Origin: Zanthoxylum bungeanum
Lineage: Eukaryota > Streptophyta > Magnoliopsida > Sapindales > Rutaceae
DNA length: 64,000 bases
Reading direction: 5' to 3'
Assembly (NCBI GenBank): GCA_019454045.1
Contig: SKCR01032773.1
Span: 239,911 to 303,910, forward strand
Positions 22,691 through 32,440 of the stretch are shown one piece after another. The first letter of the stretch is position 1, and every line of letters begins with the position of its first letter. The notes below the pieces were generated by a model. It had not been told where the DNA came from. It worked only from the letters and a program-made list of their open reading frames with translations, and ran no database searches. The position numbers and the translations under genes are program-made.

Positions 22691-22910
22691 CAAAAAAGGG
22701 TAAAATGGTGACTTGAATATAAATGTCTACTGTTCACAAGCTGAGTGTTTAAAACACTTCATCCCACATCGATTATATTCAAAATTCAAAGCCTTAAACT
22801 TCAATATATATTGGTATTTTTTACATGTTTAATACTTTCGCCGAAAAGAAAGAATTGATTAGAAAAAAAATTAAATAGTTAAAATAATAATAAAAAATTT
22901 AAAAACCGGG
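22691..22910 (+). repeat. Spacer copy 1
   Basis: From gtaaaatggtgacttgaat to a run of aataataat and aaaaa. It is closely similar to 23349-23566 and 24758-24972, and contains a U-snRNA-type promoter. Confidence 0.9.
22761..22812 (+). promoter_or_regulatory. U-snRNA-type promoter 1 (USE plus TATA)
   Basis: ATCCCACATCG (22761-22771) is an exact match to the plant snRNA upstream sequence element RTCCCACATCG. TATATATT starts at 22805, leaving 33 bases between them, the spacing of plant RNA polymerase II snRNA genes (polymerase III types have about ten fewer). ATAC, the start of several plant snRNAs, follows at 22832, 27 bases after the TATA. Boxes and spacing are seen; activity is inferred. Confidence 0.75.
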
Positions 22911-23345
22911 AGTGATGTACATCATTTCGGTGTACTTTCTTTCTGGAGTGATCACCACTTTGGTGTATTTCCATTCCGAAATGATGTCATTCACTCCAAT
23001 GTACATTTATTGCGGAAAGATGACATTCACTCTTGTGTGCTTCCAATCCGGAGTGATCTCATCACTCACTCTGGTGTGCTTCCAACTCGGAGTGATGTCA
23101 CTCACTCTGGTGTGCTTCCAACTCGGAGTGATGTCACTCACTCTGGTGTGTTTCCAACCCGGAGTGATGTCACTCACTCCAGTGTGCTTCCATTTCGGAG
23201 TGATGTCACTCACCAGTGTATTTTTATTCTGGAGTGATGTCAGTCACTCCGCTGTGCTTCAATTCCGGAGTGATCCCATTCACTCCAATGTACTTTCATT
23301 CAATAACATTTAATGTCGGTGACTCCGGTGTACATCCATTCCTGA
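22911..23345. repeat. Hairpin array, block 2
   Basis: About twelve units, the middle ones (23050-23200) very regular 36-mers. Because 36 is a multiple of three, both strands are open here and would encode 12-residue repeats. Confidence 0.9.
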
Positions 23346-23348
23346 GTA

Positions 23349-23566
23349 CAAAAAAGAGTAAAATGGTGAATTGAATATAAATGTCTACTATTCACGAACT
23401 GAGTGTTTAAAACACTTCATCCCACATCGATTATATTCAAAATTCAAAGCCTTAAACTTCCATATATATTGGTATTTTTTACATGTTTAATACATTCGCC
23501 GAAAAGAAAGAAGTGATTAGGAAAGAAATTAAATAGTTAAAATAATAATAATAAATTTTAAAAATT
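23349..23566 (+). repeat. Spacer copy 2
   Basis: Nearly identical to copy 1, 658 bases further on. Confidence 0.9.
23419..23470 (+). promoter_or_regulatory. U-snRNA-type promoter 2 (USE plus TATA)
   Basis: USE at 23419-23429, TATATATT from 23463 (33-base gap) and ATAC at 23490, 27 bases after the TATA: the same geometry as copy 1. Confidence 0.75.
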
Positions 23567-24757
23567 GGGAGTGATGTACATCATTTCGGTGTATTTTCTT
23601 TCTGGAGTGATAATCACTTTGGTGTATTTCTATTCTGAAGTGATGTCATTCACTCTGATGTACATTTATTGCGGAAAGATGACATTCACTTCTGTGTGCT
23701 TCCAATCCGGAATGATCTCATCACTCACTCTGGTGTGCTTCCAACCCGGAGTGATGTCACTCACTTTAGTGTGCTTCCAACCCGGAATGACGTCACTCAC
23801 TCCAGTATGCTTCCATTTCGGAGTGATGTCACTCACCAGTGTATTTTTATTCCAAAGTGATGTCAGTCACTCCGCTGTGCTTTAATTCCAGAGTGATGTC
23901 ACTCACTCCAGTGTGCTTTCATTTCGAAGTGATCTCATCACTCACTCTGGTGTGCTTCCAACCCGGAGTGATGTCACTCACTTTAGTGTGCTTCCAACCC
24001 GGAATGACGTCACTCACTCCAGTATGCTTCCAATCCGGAGTGATGACATTCACTTCTGTGTGCTTCCAATCCGGAGTGATCTCATCACTCACTCTGGTGT
24101 GCTTCCAACCCGGAGTGATGTCACTCACTTTAGTGTGCTTCCAACCCGGAATGATGTCACTCACTCCAGTATGCTTCCATTTCGGAGTGATGTCACTCAC
24201 CGGTGTATTTTTATTCCAAAGTGATGTCAGTCACTCCGCTGTGCTTTAATTCCAGAGTGATGTCACTCACTCCAGTGTGCTTTCATTTTGAAGTGATCCC
24301 ATTCACTCCAATGTACTTTCATTCCGGAGTGATATGTCAATGGCTCTGATGTGTTTCCATTTCGGAGTGATGTCAATCTCCATGGTATGCTTTCATTCAT
24401 GAGTGATCTCATTCTCTCTGGTGTACTTATTACGGAATGATGCCAGTCCATCTGATGCACTTCCATTCTGGAGTGATCGTCACTCTGGAGTGCTTCCATT
24501 CCAGAGTGATGTTAGTTCATCTGATGTACTCCTATTCTGGAGTGATCATCACTCCAGTGTGCTTGCTTTCCGATGTTATGTCAGTCTCTCCAGTGTACTT
24601 CTATTCCGGAGTTATCATCACTCTGTTGTGCTTCCATTCCGAAGTGATGTCACTTACTCCGGTATATTTTCATTCTGGAGTGATCTTATTCACTCCGATG
24701 TACTTCCATTCCGGAGTGATGTCAATCACTTCAGTGTACATCCATTCTGGAGTACAC
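23567..24757. repeat. Hairpin array, block 3
   Basis: The longest block. It shows higher-order copying of three- to four-unit groups and grades into more variable units after 24300. Confidence 0.9.
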
Positions 24758-24972
24758 AAATAGGGTAAAATGGTGACTTGAATATAAATGTTTGATGCTC
24801 ATAAGCTGAGTATCTAAAACACTTCATCCCACATCGATTATATTCAAAATTCAAAACCTTGGACTGCCATATATATTGGTGTCTTTTACACGTTTAATAC
24901 TTTCGCTGAAAAGAAAGAAGTCATTGGTAAAAAATTGAAATTGTTAAAATAATAATAAAATTTTTTAAAAAT
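24758..24972 (+). repeat. Spacer copy 3
   Basis: The most diverged spacer (for example ggactgcc instead of aaacttc), yet its promoter boxes are unchanged. Confidence 0.9.
24826..24877 (+). promoter_or_regulatory. U-snRNA-type promoter 3 (USE plus TATA)
   Basis: USE at 24826-24836, TATATATT from 24870 (33-base gap) and ATAC at 24897, again 27 bases after the TATA. The geometry is kept although neighbouring bases have changed. Confidence 0.75.
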
Positions 24973-25385
24973 CGAGTGATGTCAATCACTTCAGTGTACT
25001 TTTTTCCGGAGTGATCATCACACTTGTGTACTTCATTTTCAAAGTAATGTCATTCACTCCAATGTACTTTTATTGCGGAAAGATGGCACTCACTTCGATG
25101 TGCTTCCAATCTGGAGTGCTCTCATTCACTCCGGTGTGCTTCCAATCCAGAGTGATGTCAATCATTTCGCTATGCTTTCATTCCAGAGTGGTGTTAGTCA
25201 CTTCGTTGTGCTTCCATTCCGGAGTGATGTCACTCACTCCGGTGTGCTTCCATTCCAGAGTGATCTCATTTACTCTAGTGTACTTTCATTTCGTAATAAT
25301 GTAAGTCACTCTGTTGTGTTTCCATTCCGGAGTGATCTCATTCATTCCGGTGTACTTTCATTATGGAGTGATGTCAGTACATTAA
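24973..25385. repeat. Hairpin array, block 4
   Basis: About twelve units, ending at gatgtcagtac near 25380. Confidence 0.88.
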
Positions 25386-25553
25386 ACTAATGTAATACAG
25401 CGTGCCAAACGCACCCTGAAAGTAAACTAGAGGTTCTCTGAAAAAGAAAAAAATAACCCAGAATTACAAAGAGAGAGAGAGAGGAAATGTTATGTTGGTG
25501 GAGCTTGGAAGTGCATGATCCGGTTTGGATCCAATCTGTTTTGCTTGGCAGCC

Positions 25554-25869
25554 TGTTGGAAAATATTATGGGATATTTTGTGATATTTAGATTATGAAAT
25601 AGAGGGACATGCCGATAGACCCATGCCACAGAAAACATAATTAAATCTTGTTGGGGGTTATTGTTCACACATATAATATATAAACGTGTGCACACCCTTT
25701 TCTAAGGTTTGATATAATTTTTGGAACTCATATGTTCTTTTTTTTTAATATAGTAAAACCATAGCAACCTTCTTGGATATAATACAGTTTTGGACGAAAC
25801 AAGTAAACCGTCTTCCTCTTTGATTATGTTTACTTTTCTTATTTATTGCTTTAGCTTAGATTCATAGCA
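25554..25869 (+). repeat. Small copia-type LTR
   Basis: It runs TGTTGG to CA (316 bp) and is followed at once by a primer site TGGTATCAAAGC (25872-25883). The matching second LTR is not recognised in the window. Confidence 0.55.
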
Positions 25870-25895
25870 AATGGTATCAAAGCGGGGTTGAATTA

Positions 25896-26045
25896 ATGGC
25901 TGAAAGGGATGAAAGTATAGAAACGTGGACACCATCATCGTCATCTGCAATATGGGTCGGATCTTGGATTGTCGTTGGATCTATTGGTGTTCGTCCGGAC
26001 TTAAAGGAAGTCTGGCCAAATGTACTGCATAATCCAGAAACGTAG
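25896..26045 (+). pseudogene. Truncated gag start of the small copia element
   Basis: An ATG 12 bases after the primer site opens 49 codons beginning MAERDESIETW, then a stop. The 3' half already reads into the neighbouring GGCCGGACAT-rich family, so the element was cut near 25980. Confidence 0.35.
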
Positions 26046-27478
26046 AATCACAACAATAACAGATAAAATTATGTCGTGAAATAAGTAAAATGACAAGGAA
26101 CAGTAAGACAATTCTAATAATTAAGACAATAATCAAGTAACAATAACAATTCCAGTAACTAATACAGTAACCCAATATATTGAGCATGCATTTAAATATA
26201 ACAGTAATGCAACAAATGGAATGGCCATCCCCCAGTGGTACGTGAAGTCATATCCCGAGTGCGGACCATATTACTGTCCATTCGAAATCAGCTATAGAAC
26301 TTATATATGGGTTTCCATCCTATGTACCACGGGAATCCTTCGACCGAATATCAGTATGTCCGTTCGGACATCAGAGGAGTTAGGTCGGACATCCTTCACA
26401 AATCAAACAGTAAGCAGAGCAATGCATGTATATTAACCCCAATTTTGATGGTGAAATAAACACATGCATATTACTAGCTAAAGCAATAGGCTGAAATAAC
26501 TAAGCATGCGTAAATTAATAATACAATAATAAATGGACGACACTAGATAGCAAAACCGTAGTAAGGTGATATAGGCAAACATGGATTAAAACAACACATG
26601 GTAAGAAAAGATATTGGTGCATGCAAATCAATAGGCTGTGAGGTGCATGTCATTGGGCTGGCTTCGAAGAAGCCTGACCAAATATTCAAATTAAGAGTGC
26701 ATGTCCTGCCGGACATGTCCTAGAGCCGGCCAGAGATATTGTATAACAAACAGAAGCTTAAAAGACAATAATGAAAAATGTGCCATCAGGTCATACCTTT
26801 GTATGTCGTCTGGCTCCAGAAGACGCCTCTGAAGTCTGTGGTGTTGCTGGATTCGTACCAGAAGTATGAAACTCCAAGGATGAATGTTTGCTTCTTTCAC
26901 TTTATAGGGTTTTAGAATGTCAAAATTTCAGCACCGGTTTCTTAAGTGGTCGATTGTATGTCCATTGTGAAGGGGAGAAGCCCCATTTTTATAATGTTAG
27001 GGAATGATTTGAGAATGAAATGGGAGAGAGACATAATCCTTCCCTAGCCTATTCTCTCTCTGGCGTTATTGTAGATTATAACGCACGATCCATGTCCGGC
27101 TGGACGTATAATTTGAAATATATGTCCGGCCGGCCATAAATCAATTTGTAGCTCTTGGAAATTGCACGTGCATTGACCACTTTAATACATGTTAGGTTGG
27201 ATGTTGAATTTGAATTTCATATCTAGCCGGCTATAATCAGAGACGTATCTTTGGTAATTGACAATCTGAACATTTAATGACAGGATATGATTTGTCCGAT
27301 AAGATTTAGGGTTTTCAGGGTGTATCAGGCCAGATATTCTGGTTCGAGAGAAGTTAGGCCGGACATAAGTGATGTCCCGATGGTTTTTGGTTATATTCCC
27401 TGAAGTTCCTTTCTTTTTTAGTGCCCATCTTGCAATTTTCCCAATTTTCAGGGGGTGTCTCCGAAAGAGAGTTATCAT
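25985..27478 (-). mobile_element. GGCCGGACAT-rich retroelement family, copy 1
   Basis: Several near-palindromic words of the TGTCCGGCCGGACA type occur (near 25992, 26356, 26697, 27090, 27121 and 27345). The stretch at 26221-26400 is similar in sequence to 39060-39260 read backwards, and the right end (27400-27478, minus frame) resembles 38515-38590. So this is an inverted relative of copy 2. Superfamily not recognised; the sequence is presumably LTR or 3' region. Confidence 0.5.
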
Positions 27479-27519
27479 CGGGACTATGCGTTAAAAAAAT
27501 ACAATTTGGTAGACTTGTG

Positions 27520-29191
27520 TGTTGGTTTCTAGGGTGGTCCCAAGATCAATATAAGCATTGAAATAGAATGAATACACAACGAAGAGTGGCGGAAACAAAC
27601 TTACATTGAACGACTATGACTATGGAGGGAGAGAAAGTTTTTAATTTTTTGTGTTTTTGTTTTCATAAAACAATAATAAAATCTATTACCAAAATTTGGT
27701 ATTAGCCTTTCAAAAAGTCAACCAAAGTTTTGGCTCCAAATTTGCATTAAAAGCCCACACCAACTTCTATCATGAATAGTGATTGCATGTCACTCACCAA
27801 AAAGGTGACTTAGACATTTATCACTAAAGTGACAAGTGATGTGACTCACGATGTGACTTGCGGCCGCACTTGATTCAAAATCGGAGTGGCGTCGCAAACA
27901 CATTTCGGGCTCGGTTTCGTTAATTCCAAATTAACGAGTTTTCCGTTGCGTCGTAATTAAATCAAATTTAATTAAATAATCATGCCTGGCAAAATTACTA
28001 TTCACGTCGCTTGCGAATTAATTCTAAATCAATTCGTTAGCCTGAATTAAAATCTAATTTTAATTCCGCGTCGAAATCCAATTTCGTATAATATATCGAA
28101 TATATTATTTTATCGATTAATTCCAAATTAATCGCTCTCTCTCTTCAAATAGTACTTTATCCCAGATAAAGTCTCTCCGCTATTAATCCCAGATTAATAA
28201 AGTTCGAATCATACGTCATCGGTGAATCTTCGGGAAGCGACCCAAGAGATCCCTGGATATTTTGGCAGTAAATCCGATCGTCAGACTATCCGAACACGTA
28301 CGTACCTTGTACTACGTTCTTACCGATTTACGAGACAATGTTGGCTTCTAGCAAAGCGCTATGCCTACCCAATTCTCCAGAAATATTCTTAATGAAATAT
28401 ATAATCTATATCAGGCGTAGTATACGTAGTATTGCGTATCTCGTGATCCAATATCTGATGTCATATGCAAGGCCTGTGGCTGGAATAGTGTCTGCCCCGT
28501 ACGAAGCATATATCAACTAGTCTATTTATTATCGGATAATCATGACCTAGTTATATTATCCCGACAGTTGCAACCTTTTAGAGAACCAGTTCTGTATCCC
28601 TGCGTGACCATCATCTCCATATGACTGAAGTGATACTTCCGTCTTGACATCACACCCAATACACTACGATTCTCAATAAACCCGGAAGAGGTGTACACAA
28701 AACCTGTTAAAGTCCTGGACGACCACAACCAAAGCGTATTGATTGTCGCAAGTACTAGCGATGCAAGTCTCAGGTTAAGACCAAATACACCTACCCTGAT
28801 ACAGACTCTCATAGACACATAGTCATACTACCAATGGGATTCCGTGGGGTCTATCCAGAGCGAAGCTGTTTTCCGTACCATCGGTAAAACACAACCTCCT
28901 ACCACACTTGCATAAATATCCAATACTTAAATATATGAGAACTATGCTGTTACGCTTCCATAACACGCACAAGTGCGATACTAGTCTATTCCGCATTATC
29001 GATGTCCAGTCTCGATAATACTACGACTAGGGATATTTAATGATTAAACCGTCGTGGATTGATACTGTCTCATATCATCTCAATCCGGAACTAATCATAA
29101 AGACTTTCATCATTCACACATTTAAGTAATCTAATTACGAAATGATAAAAGGCAATTTCCATTGCTACACAATTAATTTGTACAAAAACAC
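27520..29191 (-). repeat. LTR of copia element A, truncated
   Basis: It aligns in block order with the LTRs of elements B and D: cttacattgaacg, cgggctcggttcg, aatcccagattaa boxes, gacccaagagatccctgg, tgcctacccaattct, gtatacgtagtattgcgta, gtgtctgccccgtacgaagc, and a ttaatttgtaca end. The last ~45 bases found in those LTRs are lacking. Confidence 0.8.
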
Positions 29192-29206
29192 AATGTCTAA
29201 CAAGGT

Positions 29207-29584
29207 TCAGTTTCTCCGTTCGGACACACCGTTTAATTGCGGTGTTCTAGGAGGAGTCCACTGTGAAAGAATATCATATTCTTTCAAGTAGTCAAGAAAC
29301 TCATTACTCAAGTATTCGCCACCACGGTCCGACCGTAATGTCTTAATACTTTTACCGGTCTGTTTTTCAACTTCGTGTCGAAACTCTTTGAATTTCTCAA
29401 AAGTTTCCGACTTGTGTCTCATAAGATACACATAACCATAACGTGATGCATCATCCGTAAAGGTTACAAAGTATTCGTATCCACCTCTAGCCTGGCTAGA
29501 CATGAGCCCACATACGTCACTATGAACAAGGGCTAACAGTTCGGTGGCGCGTACACCTTTACCGCTAAAAGGTGATTTATGCAT
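29207..29584 (-). pseudogene. Copia integrase core, element A
   Basis: This 125-residue open frame holds the integrase catalytic core: Asp-23 in HSDVCG, Asp-86 in LRSDRGGEY and Glu-122 in GVSERRN, with exactly 35 residues between the last two (D,D-35-E). TFTDDASRYGYVYL is typical of Ty1/copia. It ends at a TGA where relatives have an Arg CGA codon, probably a CpG decay, and a few codons later the sequence jumps into the LTR. A stop also parts it from the upstream frame at 29618. Confidence 0.88.
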
Positions 29585-29617
29585 TTTGCCTAATAAGCAA
29601 GATTCGCAGACGTCATA

Positions 29618-29989
29618 TTAATTTGGATCAAATCCGTCCAAGTACCCACTATTCGAAAGTGTGGATATGCGAGTCTTGTTTATGTGTCCCAGACGACAAT
29701 GCCACATATAAGTTTCATCTCTATGACTTACTTTAAGCCTTTTGTTTGTTACATTTTGAGATTGATTTATATTCAAAATATAAAGACCATTATTTGTATC
29801 AGCTGTGCAAATTTCTATATCGTTTTTATACATAAAACACCCAGTGTTTCTAAATACAAAAGTGTACCCACATTGGGTTAACATAGATACGGAAATTATA
29901 TTCCTAGTCAAACTAGGTACAAAATAACAGTTTGTAAGTTCAAGTACATGCCCCGAGGGCAGTTCTAAAACAAAAGTGCCAACGGCCAA
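29618..29989 (-). pseudogene. Copia gag-pre-integrase and protease-end region, element A
   Basis: The 123-residue frame contains WHCRLGHINKTRISTL, the GAG-pre-integrase motif with the zinc-binding His pair. Upstream residues (GHVLELTNCYFVPSLTRNIIS) match the end of copia protease. It is cut from gag by stops between 29990 and 30180 and from integrase by a stop near 29617. Confidence 0.85.
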
Positions 29990-30183
29990 AATGGCGACTG
30001 GAGTCCCATTTCCAACACGCAGGTCAATCTCTCATGACGCCAGTTTCTTGCTAATCCGCAGATCCTGCACATCAGTACAAATGTGAGTACCACAACCAGA
30101 ATATAAAATCCAATTTTTAAAACTAGAAGTAGTCATGTTTATTTCTATAACAAACATACCTGAGCCCGATGCCTAGCCCACCT

Positions 30184-30972
30184 TTATCTCCTTCTGGAGC
30201 GCCTTGTACTCGCGGCAGTCACGCTTCCAGTGACCCCGCTTGCCGCACTAGAGGCATACATCATGAGATTTGTCATTTGGCTTCCCAGAAGCCTTTGACG
30301 CTTTGCTTTTGCCCTTTCTTTTCTTCTTCTTCTTGATACATCCACTCGCCTTGGCCCAGCCCTCGGAGTCCGAGATGTAGAAGCGAAGTGCGCCTGGCGC
30401 TTCTTGCCCTTAAGAAGTTCATTCTCTGCCTCATGCAGCGTGGACATCAACTCTCCAAGAGTCTGCTCTTGGTTCATCATGTTGTAGTTCATGATGAACC
30501 CACTCCAAGTGTCGGGGAGAGACTGCAAGATCAAATCTATATAGGTCTCTATCTCAAAGACAATCCCCATTTGTCCAAGCTGCTCAATATCGGCAATCAT
30601 CTGTGTCACGTGATGTTCAACAGACGTACCCTCCGGCATCCGAGCACGGAAGAGCTTCTTCGGTAACTCATATCTTTGCTATTTAAGATTAGATCGGTGC
30701 AGATCATTCAACTTCGCCAACATTGTATAGGGATCCAATCCCTTGTTCTGTCGACGGAATTGCTGAGTCATAGCAGCAAGCATGATAGATTGAGCAGTTG
30801 CATTGCCATCACTATGTGTCTTGCAAAGATCTAGCTCGAGTAACTGATCAGATCTGGGCTTAGGTCCAAGAGGTCTCTCTATAGTATATAGCAGCCTCTC
30901 GGATCCAAGGACTATCCTTAGATTCATGTCCCAATCGGAAAAGTTAGTGCCGTTGAAGACATTATCGCCCAT
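30184..30972 (-). pseudogene. Copia gag, element A
   Basis: Two frames lie in series: 30679-30972 (98 codons, start MGDNVFNGTNFSDW, the usual gag opening) and 30184-30639 (151 codons with SLPDTWSGFIMNYN and LGELMSTLHEAE). A frameshift/stop near 30660 divides them. Around 30230-30260 another frame reads through a CCHC zinc knuckle region, so a second frameshift is present. Confidence 0.82.
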
Positions 30973-32440
30973 GATGATGTCTCAGACACTGTTCTTTCCA
31001 GTTATTTTAACTGCGATAATCTAATTATCCAATTAACAATGTAGGGTACAGTCCAACTGTTACAATAAAAATAACATTATATTAGTCCAATTAATAAAAT
31101 AATTTTGACAAAATATTTGAAAGCGCGTAAAGCTTAGTATTTGAACGAAATTGCAAATTCAATACTAGCCTCCAACTATTTTTCGGCGAGCCTCTAACCC
31201 TCTGTTGAGTACTCGGGAAACCTAGTTTCCTAGTGGGCTAGGATCCCGTTAAATAACACACAACCTTGACTTTGGCCAACAAGCTGTATGATGTTTAACT
31301 AGGTAGATCTCGAAGATCAATTGGATCTCATCCAATTCCTAGATCCGGTAGGTGGACCTCCAAGTCCGAAACATATATACAATATATATGCCAATATATC
31401 CAATATATTTTCCTAACCTTTTCCTCTGAATCAACTAAGCCTTGGCTTTGGCACAATAAGCTTAATGATTCCAGTTAAGCGGGACCCATTGACGTTGGAA
31501 AGCTTCGTAATCAATGTCGATGGACAAGAAGTGATCTTGACTTTGACCAACAAATCACAACTTGGACAAGACACCGATATGGAACAAAGATTTCATGATT
31601 CAAACACATCCGTAATTGACAAAGGTCTTGACTTTGGCCAACAAACCAATGCCAATTTTGGATCTTGAGTAAGAATCACTCAATGGAAGGAAAACGCTTA
31701 ATATGTTTTGAGGGTTTTTTGCGTAAATTGGCAACCAATTTATTATCTTTGTTAGGTCTCATCATACACCCTTAAGCATGCATTCTAAAAGCATAATAAG
31801 GTGCAGAAAGTAAATTAATAACGATATGCGGATGTATATTTAACAACTTGTTCCTAGAACAAATCACTCCATTTTCTCTCCCCAGCTAGCACTATTCTAC
31901 TTCTACCCAATTACATAATACAATAATAGAAACCTCATTAACATTGAGGGGAATTATGTGAGAAGAGAATACAAAGAATCAATAAAGAGAGAAGGCTGGA
32001 CATGCAGGTCCAATTTATAAATTCTAAATTTACAACAATTTATAAAATTGCCATTTCCCTTCTAATATCCATCCGATATACGCTATTCATTCATCACATC
32101 CATGTATTCATTCAAGCATGTTATTCAATCAATCTAATCAAATTAATTAATCTTTGAATATTAGTGATCATCCAACGTTCAAACAATTATTTGATTTGCG
32201 CGAGTCCAACTCGTTTGTGAATAAGTACTCAAAGTACGAATTCTTGAATTATATCAAACTACTCTTTAAATCTAATTTAATTCCAAATTAAATATCTACA
32301 CCTTTTAATGTGCTTTAACGACTTAGATTCCAAATCTAATCTAAATGGGTCTCAAAGCCCAATTAACATCCAATGTTATTTTAATTAAAAGTCCCATGGG
32401 ATTTCAATTGATTTCATAAGGCATGGGCTTTGGTATATTG
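30973..32440 (-). other. Leader (untranslated) region of element A with repeated GCCAAAG motif
   Basis: Non-coding. Four copies of cttgactttggccaacaa or close variants lie at about 31265, 31442, 31537 and 31626. A conserved block, atttttcggcgagcctctaa, is at about 31176. The far end breaks off before a primer site. Confidence 0.7.

Larger units (their letters stand above)
22321..25390. repeat. Tandem hairpin-unit array with three internal spacers (whole locus)
   Basis: Dozens of units of about 36 bp (variants from about 30 to 39) fill four blocks: 22321-22690, 22911-23345, 23567-24757 and 24973-25385. The unit runs CCGGAGTGA - tgtcac - TCACTCCGG - tgtgcttccatt, so the two 9-bp arms can pair around a 6-base loop, leaving a 12-base linker. 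Single units depart at a few positions, often keeping part of the pairing. Block 3 also contains larger internal duplications (for example 23935-24030 and 24075-24170). Three non-array spacers of about 215 bp part the blocks. Confidence 0.93.
27520..32440 (-). mobile_element. Copia element A, internally deleted
   Basis: The left LTR (27520 to about 29191, start TGTTGG) runs straight into the integrase gene. The LTR tail, polypurine tract, RNase H and reverse transcriptase, which the relatives at 43.9-45.8 and 56.3-58.2 kb possess, are missing. Gag and the leader continue to about 32440, where similarity to the relatives stops. No right LTR is present. Confidence 0.8.

Noticed and set aside
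22912..24250. Repeat protein genes in the hairpin array
   Set aside because: Several frames on both strands are open at once and none keeps a start codon context or continues through the block; unit length explains the openness.
22321..25390. CRISPR-like array
   Set aside because: The linkers are repeats too, not unique spacers, the sequence is from a plant nucleus and no cas genes occur.
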